Below, in pieces: positions 8,975 through 17,231 of a stretch of 64,000 bases of DNA. Made by a program: the position numbers and the translations under genes. The notes under the pieces were generated by a model. The model saw nothing but the letters and a program-made list of their open reading frames with translations. It did not search any database and was not told the origin of the DNA. Source of the DNA: Bauldia sp. (GTDB taxonomy: Bacteria; Pseudomonadota; Alphaproteobacteria; Rhizobiales; Kaistiaceae); the NCBI GenBank assembly GCA_026126025.1, contig JAHCJZ010000003.1, forward strand, positions 62,001 through 126,000, read 5' to 3'. How positions within the stretch are numbered: the first letter of the stretch is position 1; the number at the start of each line of letters is the position of its first letter.

Positions 8975-9421
8975 CTAGGCGGGCAGGTCGTGGGCGGGTC
9001 TGGCCTTCGTCTGCCATGCAGCGCCGAGATCGGCAAGCTGGGCCTCGATGCACTCGACCGTCAGCCGGATCTCCGGCCCGCCGGCAAAGTGGAGGACGAT
9101 GACGCCCGCCGGCTCGTCGTCCGGGGCGAAGGAGATCGCCAGCAGCTCCAGAACCACGTCCGGCGCCCGCCGGTCGATCCGCGACGAGGCGACCTTCAGC
9201 ACCCGGTCGAAATGGAGCATCGCGCGGCGGCGCTCGAAGCCGCGGGTGCGCCGCGACGCGGCTTCCCAGGCGAAGCGGTTCATCGCCAGCGAGAAGCGGT
9301 GGCGCGCCGGCTCGAAGGCGAGGTCGCCCACCTTCAGCACCGCATCCTGGACGTGCGCGGAGATGACCGTGAGGTCCTCGGCGTCGAGCGCGATCAGTTT
9401 GAGGTCGTCGGGGCGGCTCAT
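8975..9421 (-). CDS. DUF2948 family protein
   Basis: 148 residues beginning MSRPDDLKLIALDAEDLTVIS and including VGDLAFEPARHRFSLAMNRFAWE and ERRRAMLHFDRVLKV, the pattern of DUF2948, an alphaproteobacterial family of unknown function encoded between murA and hisD. No signal peptide or membrane helix. Start chosen at 9421 because the upstream part (MNGAERCTTSPAQHKK) is not family-like. It starts 61 bases after murA in the same direction. Confidence 0.85.
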   Translation of the reverse strand: MSRPDDLKLIALDAEDLTVISAHVQDAVLKVGDLAFEPARHRFSLAMNRFAWEAASRRTRGFERRRAMLHFDRVLKVASSRIDRRAPDVVLELLAISFAPDDEPAGVIVLHFAGGPEIRLTVECIEAQLADLGAAWQTKARPAHDLPA

Positions 9422-9482
9422 CGGGGCGGTCTTCTTGTGCTGCGCCGGAGAGGTAGTGCAGCGCTCCGCCCCGTTCAACGGA

Positions 9483-10775
9483 TCAGGCGGCGACCAGCCG
9501 CTCGATCTGCGCCCCGCACCGGCCGAGCTTCTCCTCCAGCCGCTCGAAGCCGCGGTCGAGGTGGTAGACGCGGTTGACGGTGGTGTCGCCCTCGGCGGCG
9601 AGGCCGGCGATCACCAGCGACACCGAGGCGCGAAGGTCGGTCGCCATCACCGGCGCGCCCCGGAGGCGCGATACGCCCTTCACGGTCGCGACCTGGCCTT
9701 CGAGCTGGATGTCGGCGCCGAGCCGCGCCAGCTCCTGCACATGCATGAAGCGGTTCTCGAAGATCGTCTCGCGGATCGTCGAGGTGCCCTCGGCGCGGCA
9801 GACCAGCGCCATCAGCTGCGCCTGGAGGTCGGTCGGGAAGCCGGGGAACGGCTCGGTGGTCACCCGCACCGGGGCAAGGCCGGCGCCGTTGCGGACGACG
9901 CGGATGCCCTCATTGGTGACGACGACCTCCGCGCCGATGCCGCGCAGGAGCTCGATCGGCGCCTGCAGGAGATCCTCGCGGGCGCCTTCGAGGAGGACGT
10001 CGCCGCCGGTCATCGCGGCAGCGAAGGCATAGGTGCCGGTTTCGATGCGGTCGGGGAGGACGGTGTGACGCGCGCCGGAGAGCCGCTCGACGCCAGAGAT
10101 GGTGATGGTCGAGGTGCCGGCGCCCTCGATCGCGGCGCCCATCTTGGTGAGGCACGCGGCGAGATCGACGATCTCCGGCTCGCGCGCGGCGTTCTCGATC
10201 ACCGTCTCGCCGCGGGCAAGGCTCGCCGCCATCAGCGCAACATGGGTGGCGCCGACCGTGACCTTGGGGAAGGTGATGCGCCCGCCACGAAGGCCCTTCG
10301 GCGCCGCCGCCAGCACATAGCCGGCGTCGATCTCGATGTCGGCGCCGAGCTTCAGCAGCGCCTCGATGAAGAGGTCGACCGGCCGGGTGCCGATGGCGCA
10401 GCCGCCGGGCAGCGAGACCTTGGCGTAGCCCATGCGGGCGAGCAGCGGCCCGACCACCCAGAAGCTCGCGCGCATCCGCGAGACGAGGTCGTAGGGCGCG
10501 GTGGTGTCGACGATGGTCTTGGCCGAGAGGTGCAGCGTCTCGCCGGTCATCACGTCCTGGCCGGGACGCTTGCCGTCGACCGAATAGTCGACGCCGTGAT
10601 TGCCGAGGATGCGCTTGAGGAGCGCCACATCGGCGAGGCGGGGGATGTTGTCGAGGGTCAGCGTCTCGTCGGTCAGGAGGCTGGCGATCATCAGCGGCAG
10701 AGCCGCGTTCTTCGCGCCGGAGATGGCGATGCGGCCGTTGAGGCGCGCGCCGCCCGTGATCCTGATCTGGTCCAT
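9483..10775 (-). CDS. murA: UDP-N-acetylglucosamine 1-carboxyvinyltransferase
   Basis: 430 residues. MurA adds enolpyruvate from PEP to UDP-GlcNAc, the first committed step of peptidoglycan synthesis in the cytoplasm. The start MDQIRITGG followed by [12 protein letters not shown] is typical; the catalytic cysteine is C126 in [15 protein letters not shown], so the enzyme has the fosfomycin-sensitive Cys form rather than Asp. First large gene of the leftward cluster; a 61-residue protein precedes it by 99 bases. Confidence 0.97.
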   Translation of the reverse strand: MDQIRITGGARLNGRIAISGAKNAALPLMIASLLTDETLTLDNIPRLADVALLKRILGNHGVDYSVDGKRPGQDVMTGETLHLSAKTIVDTTAPYDLVSRMRASFWVVGPLLARMGYAKVSLPGGCAIGTRPVDLFIEALLKLGADIEIDAGYVLAAAPKGLRGGRITFPKVTVGATHVALMAASLARGETVIENAAREPEIVDLAACLTKMGAAIEGAGTSTITISGVERLSGARHTVLPDRIETGTYAFAAAMTGGDVLLEGAREDLLQAPIELLRGIGAEVVVTNEGIRVVRNGAGLAPVRVTTEPFPGFPTDLQAQLMALVCRAEGTSTIRETIFENRFMHVQELARLGADIQLEGQVATVKGVSRLRGAPVMATDLRASVSLVIAGLAAEGDTTVNRVYHLDRGFERLEEKLGRCGAQIERLVAA

Positions 10776-10874
10776 TGTCCCCCGGGGTCTGTCCCTCGAA
10801 TCGCCGCCGGAACGCGGCATGAACGCGGCTCTAGCGGACGATCACGGCCGCCACAAGGCATGCGGTCGCGTGGC

Positions 10875-11060
10875 TCAGTCCGCGTCCTCTCGCGGCCGGG
10901 CTTCGCCTGTCGCAGCCGTCCCGGTGCCGCCTGCCGCAGGTCGCGCGGCGTCCTTGCGGCGCTTGAGGTTTTCCCGCAGCGCCGCTGCCAGGCGCTCCTT
11001 GCGCGCCGCGCGGGCGTCGCCCTTCCCCGGGCGCGGGTTCTCTCGATCCGGGTCCGTCAC
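10875..11060 (-). CDS. Small basic hypothetical protein
   Basis: 61 residues from a GTG start: charged, with a helical Arg/Lys core (AARKERLAAALRENLKRRK) and a disordered Ala/Gly/Glu tail. Similar short proteins with RENLKRRK-like cores are common in Hyphomicrobiales genomes. No domain or export signal; function unknown. It is upstream of murA in the same direction and could be the first gene of that transcript. The basic helix would suit nucleic-acid binding, but that is inference only. Confidence 0.6.
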   Translation of the reverse strand: MTDPDRENPRPGKGDARAARKERLAAALRENLKRRKDAARPAAGGTGTAATGEARPREDAD

Positions 11061-11207
11061 GGCTGCCAGCGTAGGGTGTCGGCAGTCGCCTTGGCAACGC
11101 CGTCTCTTCGGCCTCGGGAACGGCCTCGCGACCTTGCACGCTCAGGATCGATATGGCAGGACTGCCGCGCTTTTGCCGACCCGCTCGCGGGCCGCGCCAC
11201 GCATTCC

Positions 11208-11282
<75 letters not shown>

Positions 11283-11324
11283 CCCCCTACCCGTCACCCA
11301 TCTTCCGAGCGCAAGGCCGCGTAA

Positions 11325-11361
11325 CCCACTGGCCTCCCGTTTTTTGGGGGAGGCCAGTGGG
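11325..11361. terminator. Strong hairpin between tRNA-Thr and a convergent gene
   Basis: Perfect 14-bp stem, CCCACTGGCCTCCC against GGGAGGCCAGTGGG, with a 9-base loop containing six T. It lies between the rightward tRNA-Thr and the leftward gene ending at 11371, where a shared terminator would be expected. There is no clear T tail after the stem on either strand, so termination efficiency is uncertain. Confidence 0.5.
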
Positions 11362-11370
11362 AGGGGCCGG

Positions 11371-11673
11371 CTAGTGCCGCCGCGTCATCATCATGGCGGC
11401 GCCGACGAGGAAGCCGATGCCGGCGGCGACGAGGGCGCCGGTGAGCGGGCGGTGGGCGATGGTGTCCTGCAGCTGGTGGACGCCGCTCACCGTACGGTCG
11501 CGGGCCTCGGAGGCGGCGTGCTTCACCGTGTCGGCGGCGTGGCGGGCCATCTCGGTCGCTTCGGCGGCGTAGGTGCCGACGGTTTCGCCGGCCGAGCGGG
11601 CCATCGAGGCGACCGACTCGGCCTGCTCCTCGGCGACGTCGCGAAGATGGCGTGCGGTGCTGGAAGCGCTCAT
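11371..11673 (-). CDS. DUF883/ElaB-like membrane-anchored protein
   Basis: 100 residues. A long amphipathic helix rich in Ala, Glu and heptad-like spacing (HLRDVAEEQAESVASMARSAGETVGTYAAEATEMARHAADTV; described here as one segment) is followed by a C-terminal glycine-containing membrane anchor (GALVAAGIGFLVGAAMMMTRRH). This is the layout of the DUF883/ElaB/YqjD group, tail-anchored inner-membrane proteins that bind stationary-phase ribosomes in E. coli. Start MSASSTARHL at 11673. A similar shorter protein is encoded just upstream. Confidence 0.72.
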   Translation of the reverse strand: MSASSTARHLRDVAEEQAESVASMARSAGETVGTYAAEATEMARHAADTVKHAASEARDRTVSGVHQLQDTIAHRPLTGALVAAGIGFLVGAAMMMTRRH

Positions 11674-11699
11674 GATGTTTTCTCCTGTTGTGGGGCCGG

Positions 11700-11915
11700 C
11701 TATCGCCACATCCGGCCGATGACGAAACCCACCGCGAGTGCGATGGCGGCGGCGGTGAGCGGCGAACGCGCGACGTTCTCCTCGAAATCGTGGAGGAGCC
11801 TTTCACCGCGGTAGCGGATGTCGTCGGCCGTGACGGCGGCGAGGCCGTTGGCGCGGCGCGATTGGGCCGAGGTCGCACGTGCGGCCTGGGCTCCGGTCTG
11901 TCTCGGGCTGGGCAT
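11700..11915 (-). CDS. Small C-terminally anchored membrane protein
   Basis: 71 residues: a basic N-terminus, then YRGERLLHDFEENVARSPLTAAAIALAVGFVIGRMWR, i.e. a short helix, RSPLTAAAIA and a glycine-bearing C-terminal membrane segment. The RSPL/RPLTGA segment before the anchor resembles that of the adjacent DUF883-like protein, so the two may be related. Expressed leftward, 26 bases before it. Function unknown; a stress-induced envelope role would fit the group. Confidence 0.65.
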   Translation of the reverse strand: MPSPRQTGAQAARATSAQSRRANGLAAVTADDIRYRGERLLHDFEENVARSPLTAAAIALAVGFVIGRMWR

Positions 11916-12045
11916 GGGACACCTCCCCTCCTGTGGTGCGGAGTCAAACGGGCGGCGCGCGCGAGAGTTCCCGTCCGTGTGCTGAACCGATCGGAGGATT
12001 CGCGCGTTGATGCCGCGAGTAGTGCCACGCGAAGCGGAGCCGACG

Positions 12046-12312
12046 ATGCCCCTGATACGCGCCGAACAGTCGCCGATCGCCGAAGTGAACGGCGACGTCT
12101 ACTTCGCGATGGTCGACGAGAAGGGGCGCACCGTGCCCTGCGAAGTGGCGCGCGACTATCTGATCGCGGTCGCGGCCGACCCGGTGGAGAAGCTGCCGGT
12201 CGCGATCTTCGCCGCGGAGCGCGAGCGGATCGAGGCGAATGCCAGCGACGATTTCGACATCTGCGGTCCCGACGAGGGCGGCATCGTCCGCCTCGAGCCG
12301 CTCATCGTCTGA
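12046..12312 (+). CDS. DUF1488-like small protein
   Basis: 88 residues from MPLIRAEQ. VYFAMVDEKGRTVPCEVARDYLI followed by FAAERERIEANASDDFD resembles DUF1488, a small alphaproteobacterial and gammaproteobacterial family of unknown function. In-frame upstream starts exist (TTG 12007, ATG 12010), but GGAG just before 12046 favours the shorter form. It is divergent from the small membrane-protein pair and convergent with a PQQ dehydrogenase across a terminator. Confidence 0.6.
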   Translation: MPLIRAEQSPIAEVNGDVYFAMVDEKGRTVPCEVARDYLIAVAADPVEKLPVAIFAAERERIEANASDDFDICGPDEGGIVRLEPLIV

Positions 12313-12323
12313 GCCAAAGAAAA

Positions 12324-12345
12324 GGGGCGGGCCATGGCCCGCCCC
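12324..12345. terminator. Intrinsic terminator (22-bp perfect palindrome)
   Basis: GGGGCGGGCCA joined to its exact complement. On the minus strand it is followed by TTTTCTTT, the form of a rho-independent terminator for the PQQ dehydrogenase gene that ends at 12367. The rightward gene ending at 12312 also lies just before it. Confidence 0.8.
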
Positions 12346-12366
12346 TCCCCAAATCCTGCTGCTCGC

Positions 12367-14181
12367 TTAGAGCGAGAAGACGTAGAGCATCGCGCCCGGC
12401 AGCATGTTCGCCAGCGAGGGCTGGTCGAAGGTCTGCGGACCGGAAGCCATGAACGTCGCAATGTACTGCTTGCCGTTCACCGAATAGCTGATCGGGGAGG
12501 CGCGGCCGGCGATGCCGGCGTAGAACGACCACACCTCCTCCAGCGTATCGGCATCGTGGGCAACCACGTAACCGTCGATCGTCGTCGTGAAGACGAGACC
12601 GCCGGCCGTGACCATCACGCCGCCGAGATACTGGTACTGGCGGGTGAAGACCGCCAGCCGCTCGCCGGTGGACGCATCCACCGAGCGCATCGAGCCGTAC
12701 CAGGCGGTGTAAGCCCCCGGGAAGCCGCCGAAATCGGCGCCCGGATCGAAGCCGAACATGCCGCCGCCTTCCTCGACATTGATGCCGCCATCGGGACCGA
12801 CCGGCAGGGTGTTGACGACATCGAGGATGAAGCAGCCGTCATTCGACGCGGAGTAGGCGATGCCGGTATCCGGATTGTAGGCCGGGTACTGCCAGCGCGT
12901 GCCGCCCTGGAAGTTCGGGCAGGCCGGGGTCTGGCCCTCCTCGCCGGCGAACCAGCGGGTCTCGGGGATGTACTCCTGGATCGCGAGATCCGGGTTGTAC
13001 TCGACCGGGAGGCCGGTCTTCGGGTCGAGGCCCGCAGTCCAGTTCAGCTCGTCGACATACTGGCCGTTGGCGAGGAACTCGCCGGTGGTGCGGTCGAAGA
13101 TGTAGTAGAAGCCATTGCGGCCAAAGTGCTGGACCGTGCTGCGCGTCTCGCCATTGACCTCGGTGTTAACGAGGAAGTGGACGCCGTTCTCGTCATAGTC
13201 CCACGACTCGTTGGGGACGTACTGGAAGTACCAGGCGATGTCGCCGGTCGACGCGTTCAGGGCGAGCAGCGTGTTGGTGTAGAGGTTGTCGCCCGGACGG
13301 AACTCGGGGTCGAACATCGGCACCGGGTTCGCGGTGCCCCAGTAGAGCAGGTCGAGATCCGGGTCGTAGGTGCCCTGGGTCCACATGCCGGCGCCGCCGG
13401 TCTTCCACGCATTGTGGTCGTCTTCCCAGGTCTCGTGGCCGGGCTCGCCCGGGCCGGGAATGGCATAGGTGCGCCACTCTTCCGCGCCGGTCTCCGGATC
13501 GAGCGCCTCGATCCAGCCGCGGGTGCCGCCATCGCCGTTCGAGTTGGAGACGATGATGTGGCCGCCCATGGCCGAGGTGCCGCCGGAGAAGGTCTCGGAC
13601 GAGATGTTGATGCCGGCGCCGCCGGGATGATCGATGCCGGCGCGCTGCACGTCCCACAGGAACTCGCCGGAGTCGCGGTCGACCGCAACGACGCGGCCGT
13701 CGCGAAGGCCGTGATAGAGCGCGTTGCCCCACATCGCCATGCCGCGGCTCGACGCGGGAACGTCCTTGGAGACGGTCGCGTCCGCCGTCCACACCAGCGA
13801 GGCGCTGCCGCCCGCCGACACGTCGAGCTTGTAGAAGACGCCGCCGCCATCGTCGAAATACATGATGCCGTCGTCGACCAGCGGGCTGCCATCGAGCGAC
13901 GTGCTGTTGCGGCCCTGGAGCGCCGTGGTGATCGGGAAGGTGAACGCGACGTGGAGGCCGGCGACATTGTCGCGGTTGATCTCGTCGAGCCGCGAATAGC
14001 GGTGGCCGCTGTAGTTCTGCAGGGCGGAGAGCCAGTTCTGCGGCTCCGAATCGGCGTTGCGCATGCGGTCGTTGGTGACGTCTGCGGCAAGCGCCGGCAT
14101 GGCGACGGCCGAGGCCATCATCGCCCCGGCGAGCGTCATCAGGACGCGGCCCCCGCGGGCCGCGCGACGGGTATGGGTCAT
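12367..14181 (-). CDS. Periplasmic PQQ-dependent alcohol dehydrogenase, lanthanide-type (copy 1)
   Basis: 604 residues. N-terminal signal peptide (RVLMTLAGAMMASAVAMPALA, cut before ADVTND; shown for position, residues 12-32), then an eight-bladed beta-propeller with W-motif repeats. Predicted metal and catalytic residues are E196 (SSETF), N285 (GTANPVP), D328 and D330 (WDYD); spacings of 43 and 2 agree with XoxF enzymes, whose extra aspartate two places after the catalytic one marks lanthanide dependence. The adjacent-cysteine disulfide of MxaF-type enzymes is absent (VPASSRG at that place). No c-type cytochrome domain is fused and none is adjacent. Oxidises a primary alcohol or aldehyde; substrate unknown. 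Start at 14181 is preceded by a G-rich RBS. Near-identical to copy 2. Confidence 0.88.
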   Translation of the reverse strand: MTHTRRAARGGRVLMTLAGAMMASAVAMPALAADVTNDRMRNADSEPQNWLSALQNYSGHRYSRLDEINRDNVAGLHVAFTFPITTALQGRNSTSLDGSPLVDDGIMYFDDGGGVFYKLDVSAGGSASLVWTADATVSKDVPASSRGMAMWGNALYHGLRDGRVVAVDRDSGEFLWDVQRAGIDHPGGAGINISSETFSGGTSAMGGHIIVSNSNGDGGTRGWIEALDPETGAEEWRTYAIPGPGEPGHETWEDDHNAWKTGGAGMWTQGTYDPDLDLLYWGTANPVPMFDPEFRPGDNLYTNTLLALNASTGDIAWYFQYVPNESWDYDENGVHFLVNTEVNGETRSTVQHFGRNGFYYIFDRTTGEFLANGQYVDELNWTAGLDPKTGLPVEYNPDLAIQEYIPETRWFAGEEGQTPACPNFQGGTRWQYPAYNPDTGIAYSASNDGCFILDVVNTLPVGPDGGINVEEGGGMFGFDPGADFGGFPGAYTAWYGSMRSVDASTGERLAVFTRQYQYLGGVMVTAGGLVFTTTIDGYVVAHDADTLEEVWSFYAGIAGRASPISYSVNGKQYIATFMASGPQTFDQPSLANMLPGAMLYVFSL

Positions 14182-14307
14182 CTTCACGTTCCCCCCGGCC
14201 GCCTGCCCGTGGAGCGGCCTATTGTTGATTGCTGTGTCCGGATCGGACAAAGGGCAGCCGGAGCCTTCATCGAAGGCATCGATCAAGTCAATAGATGTTG
14301 ATCGAAA

Positions 14308-14323
14308 GTGAACGCACGTTGAC
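14308..14323. promoter_or_regulatory. Candidate operator upstream of PQQ dehydrogenase copy 1
   Basis: GTGAAC-GCAC-GTTGAC: two 6-base arms around 4 bases with one mismatch from a perfect inverted repeat. It matches the perfect site upstream of copy 2 (GTCAAC-N4-GTTGAC) and lies at a comparable distance, centred about 134 bases before the start codon. Regulator unknown. I could not find a convincing -10 box beside this copy. Confidence 0.45.
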
Positions 14324-14370
14324 CCGTTGGATTACCGCCATTTCCCCAACTGGGGGACAAAGGCGACGGC

Positions 14371-14401
14371 AAAGAAGAAGGGCGGGCCGAAGCCCGCCCT
14401 T
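14371..14401 (-). terminator. Intrinsic terminator of PQQ dehydrogenase copy 2
   Basis: Ten-bp stem (AAGGGCGGGC at 14378-14387 against GCCCGCCCTT at 14392-14401) with a CGAA loop; on the minus strand it is followed by TTCTTT. It comes 23 bases after the stop of the leftward gene ending at 14424 and so separates the two dehydrogenases into independent transcripts. Confidence 0.75.
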
Positions 14402-14423
14402 CCGGTTCCGATATCGCTGCGTC

Positions 14424-16238
14424 CTAGAGCGAGAAGACGTAGAGCATCGCGCCCGGCAGCATGTTGGCGAGGCTCGGCTGCAGGAAGGTCTGCGGCGGAG
14501 CACCCATCAGCACGGCGATGTACTGCTTGCCGTCGACCGAGTAGCTGATCGGCGAGCCACGGCCGGTGATGCCGGTGTGGAACGACCAGACCTCGTCGAG
14601 GGTGGTGGCATCGTGGGCGACGACGAAGCCGTCGATCGTCGAGGTGAAGACGAGACCGCCGGCCGTGACCATCACGCCCGCAAGGTACTCGAAGTCGCGG
14701 GTATGGACCGCGACGCGCTCGCCGGTCGAGCCGTCCACGGCGCGCAGCGAGCCGTAGTAGTCGACGGTGGAGGCCGCGAAGCCGCCGAAGTCGGCGCCCG
14801 GGTTGAAGCCGAACATGCCGCCGCCTTCCTCGACATTGATGCCGCCATCGGGACCGAGCGGCAGCGTGTTGACGACGTCGAGCAGGAAGCAGCCGTCGTT
14901 CGAGGCCGAGTAGGCGATGCCGGTATCCGGGTTGTAGGCCGGGTACTGCCAGCGCGTGCCGCCGGTGAGGTGCGGACAGGCCGGGGTCTGGCCTTCCTCG
15001 CCCGCGAACCAGCGGGTCTCGGGGATGTACTCCTGGATCGCGAGATCCGGGTTGTACTCGACGGGAAGACCCGTCTTCGGATCGAGGCCCGCCGTCCAGT
15101 TCAGCTCGTCGACATACTGGCCATTGGCGAGGAACTCGCCGGTCGCGCGGTCGAAGATGTAGTAGAAGCCGTTCCGCGCGAAATGCTGGACGGTGCTGCG
15201 CGTCTCGCCATTGACCTCGGTGTCGACCAGGAAGTGGACGCCCTGCTCGTCATAGTCCCACGACTCGTTCGGGACGTACTGGAAGTACCAGGCGATGTCG
15301 CCGGTCGCGACGTCAACCGCGAGCAGCGAGTTGGTGTAGAGGTTGTCGCCCGGGCGGAACTCGGGATCGAACATCGGCACCGGGTTGGCGGTGCCCCAGT
15401 AGAGCAGGCCGAGATCGGGGTCGTAGGTGCCCTGCGTCCACATGCCGGCGCCGCCGGTCTTCCAGGCATTGTGCTCGTCGGCCCAGGTCTCGTGGCCGGG
15501 CTCGCCGGGGCCAGGGATGGCATAGGTGCGCCAGACCTCGTCGCCGGTCTCCGTGTCGAGCGCCTCGATCCAGCCGCGGGTGCCGCCGTCGCCGTTGGAG
15601 TTGGTGACGATGACGTAGCCGCCCATCGCCGAGGTGCCGCCGGAGAAGGTCTCGGATGAGATGTTGATGCCCGAGCCGCCGGGATGATCGATGCCGGCGC
15701 GCTGGACGTCCCACAGGAACTCGCCCGAATCGCGGTCGACGCCGACGACGCGGCCGTCGCGGAGGCCGTGATAGAGGGCGTTGCCCCACATGGCGATGCC
15801 GCGGCTGGTGGCCGGCACGTCCTTGCCGACGGTGGCGTCCGCGGTCCACACCAGCGAGGCGCGGTTCCCGGCCGACACGTCGAGCTTGTAGAAGACACCG
15901 CCGCCATCGTCGAAATACATGATGCCGTCGTCGACCAGCGGGCTGCCGTCGAGCGTCACGCTGTTGCGGCCCTGCAGGGCGGTCGCGATCGGGAAGGTAA
16001 AGGCGACGCGGAGGCCGGCGACGTTGTCGGCGTTGATCTCGTCGAGGCGCGAATAGCGGTGGCCGCCATAGTTCTGCAGCGCGGTGAGCCAGTTGTGCGG
16101 CTCGGAGTCGGCGTTGCGCAACCGGTCGTCGGTGATGTCGGCAGCGCTCGCCGGCATGGCCAGCGCGGTCGCCATCATCGCTCCGGCGATAGTCAGCAAT
16201 ACGCGGCCCCCCCGGACCGCGCGATGGGTATGGGTCAT
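14424..16238 (-). CDS. Periplasmic PQQ-dependent alcohol dehydrogenase, lanthanide-type (copy 2)
   Basis: 604 residues, the same length as copy 1 and identical over long runs, including E196, the N in GTANPVP and the D328-Y-D330 metal/catalytic motif. Signal peptide ends ALAMPASA before ADITDD. The CC pair of classic methanol dehydrogenases is again replaced (VPATSRG). Differences cluster in surface blades (for example CPHLTGG versus CPNFQGG, STVDYYGS versus TAWYGS). Has its own promoter and terminator, so the two genes are parallel transcription units, not an operon. No xoxG/xoxJ-like partner is adjacent. Confidence 0.88.
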   Translation of the reverse strand: MTHTHRAVRGGRVLLTIAGAMMATALAMPASAADITDDRLRNADSEPHNWLTALQNYGGHRYSRLDEINADNVAGLRVAFTFPIATALQGRNSVTLDGSPLVDDGIMYFDDGGGVFYKLDVSAGNRASLVWTADATVGKDVPATSRGIAMWGNALYHGLRDGRVVGVDRDSGEFLWDVQRAGIDHPGGSGINISSETFSGGTSAMGGYVIVTNSNGDGGTRGWIEALDTETGDEVWRTYAIPGPGEPGHETWADEHNAWKTGGAGMWTQGTYDPDLGLLYWGTANPVPMFDPEFRPGDNLYTNSLLAVDVATGDIAWYFQYVPNESWDYDEQGVHFLVDTEVNGETRSTVQHFARNGFYYIFDRATGEFLANGQYVDELNWTAGLDPKTGLPVEYNPDLAIQEYIPETRWFAGEEGQTPACPHLTGGTRWQYPAYNPDTGIAYSASNDGCFLLDVVNTLPLGPDGGINVEEGGGMFGFNPGADFGGFAASTVDYYGSLRAVDGSTGERVAVHTRDFEYLAGVMVTAGGLVFTSTIDGFVVAHDATTLDEVWSFHTGITGRGSPISYSVDGKQYIAVLMGAPPQTFLQPSLANMLPGAMLYVFSL

Positions 16239-16315
16239 TCTCGATTCCTCCCGGCCGCTTGCCCGACTGAGCGGCGTTCCTTGTCCCCAGCGTGTCGCTG
16301 GTCACGGGCGCGTGA

Positions 16316-16344
16316 ATTGTCCGCTGCACTCAGGTTTTCGTCAA
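16316..16344 (-). promoter_or_regulatory. Candidate sigma-70 promoter of PQQ dehydrogenase copy 2
   Basis: On the minus strand, TTGACG (16344-16339), a 17-base spacer and GACAAT (16321-16316), 77 bases before the start codon. The perfect inverted repeat at 16349-16368 lies directly upstream of the -35 box, a typical activator position. Confidence 0.45.
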
Positions 16345-16348
16345 GTCA

Positions 16349-16368
16349 TTGTCAACTTGCGTTGACAA
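16349..16368. promoter_or_regulatory. Perfect inverted-repeat operator in the divergent promoter region
   Basis: TTGTCAAC-TTGC-GTTGACAA: two perfect 8-base arms with a 4-base centre. It lies between the leftward dehydrogenase and the rightward DUF1801 gene. A degenerate copy with the same spacing occurs before the other dehydrogenase, so it probably binds a dimeric regulator shared by both; regulator not identified in this window. Confidence 0.55.
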
Positions 16369-16441
16369 GCGCCCTACAGAGCCGTCTTGGTCGGTGGTCG
16401 AATCACCGCCAGAATGCAGGGAAACCAACGGAGCTGCGCTG

Positions 16442-16864
16442 ATGGCCGAGAACAAGACGAAGCCCCATGCGGGTTCGGTCGCGGGATTCCTCGCGGCGGT
16501 CGACCCGGCGGCGAAGCGCGACGACGCCGAATGGCTGGACGCGATGATGCGCCGCGTCACCGGCGAGCCGGCGCGGATGTGGGGCGACTCGATCGTCGGC
16601 TACGGCGCGACCCACTACGCCTATGCCAGCGGGCGCGAGGGCGACTGGTTCCTCGCCGGCTTCTCGCCGCGGAAAGCCAATCTCGTCCTCTACATCACCA
16701 CCGGCGCCGAGACCTATCCGGCGCTCCTCGACAAGCTCGGCAAGTACAGGACGGGGAAGTCCTGCCTCTATATCAACAAGCTCGCGGACGTCGACCGCGG
16801 CGTCCTCGAGGAGCTCGTGTCGCGCTCGGTGGCGCATATGAAGAAGCAGCAGGCGAAACGCTAG
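16442..16864 (+). CDS. DUF1801 domain protein
   Basis: 140 residues. GSVAGFLAAVDPAAKRDDAEWLDAMMRRV, MWGDSIVGYGATHYAYASGREGDWFLAGFSPRK and LVLYIT match DUF1801 (YdhG-like), a compact alpha/beta family of unknown function common in soil bacteria. Start MAENKTKPHAG at 16442. Divergent from the second PQQ dehydrogenase, sharing the region with the inverted-repeat operator. Cytoplasmic, no signal peptide. Confidence 0.85.
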   Translation: MAENKTKPHAGSVAGFLAAVDPAAKRDDAEWLDAMMRRVTGEPARMWGDSIVGYGATHYAYASGREGDWFLAGFSPRKANLVLYITTGAETYPALLDKLGKYRTGKSCLYINKLADVDRGVLEELVSRSVAHMKKQQAKR

Positions 16865-16885
16865 GGCGCGGACCCCAACCCCTCG

Positions 16886-17143
16886 TCACCCCCGGCGAAG
16901 GTGGGAGACCCTAAGGCGGATTGTCGGCCTTGCGCTCTTCGGCGGCGGTGTCCTCGCGCGCCTCGACGACGTGGCGCGCCGCGGGGTTAGTGAAGAGAGG
17001 TCGACGATCATCGGGTCGCCGCCCGAGCCTGTCGGCTTGCGGCGCCGCCAGTAGATCCAGCCGCGCGCCTCGGCCGCAAGCGCCAGGCGGTCGAGCGCAA
17101 ACAGCGCAGCGCCGATACCGATCGGCCACAGGAGCCAGGCCAT
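16886..17143 (-). CDS. Small membrane protein, probably frameshifted at its C-terminus
   Basis: 85 residues as read. The N-terminus MAWLLWPIGIGAALFALDRLALAAEARGW is one membrane helix, followed by IYWRRRKP and GGDPMIVDLSSL. From about 16992 the reading frame becomes Arg/Pro-rich nonsense, while the adjacent frame reads NPAARHVVEAREDTAAEERK and stops at 16911, a sensible hydrophilic tail. A one-base indel near codon 51 is the simplest explanation, either a real mutation or a sequencing error. Function unknown. Confidence 0.55.
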   Translation of the reverse strand: MAWLLWPIGIGAALFALDRLALAAEARGWIYWRRRKPTGSGGDPMIVDLSSLTPRRATSSRRARTPPPKSARPTIRLRVSHLRRG

Positions 17144-17231
17144 ATCGTCCTCCGCAAGCGGAGATGGCGGCGCGGCGCGCTGCCGGCAAGAGCGGATTGA
17201 AAGCCGCGCCCGCCATCGCTAGACGGTCGTC

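Noticed and set aside
14181-14286. Longer N-terminus for PQQ dehydrogenase copy 1 starting at 14286
   Set aside because: It would put 35 residues before a normal signal peptide; copy 2 starts at the equivalent of 14181.
14263-14291. Promoter for PQQ dehydrogenase copy 1 from TTGACT at 14291-14286
   Set aside because: The -35 box is fair, but at 16-18 bases spacing no acceptable -10 box is found.
12334-15659. Long rightward frames opposite the two PQQ dehydrogenases
   Set aside because: They lie antisense to clear enzymes with signal peptides and catalytic motifs and show shadow composition.
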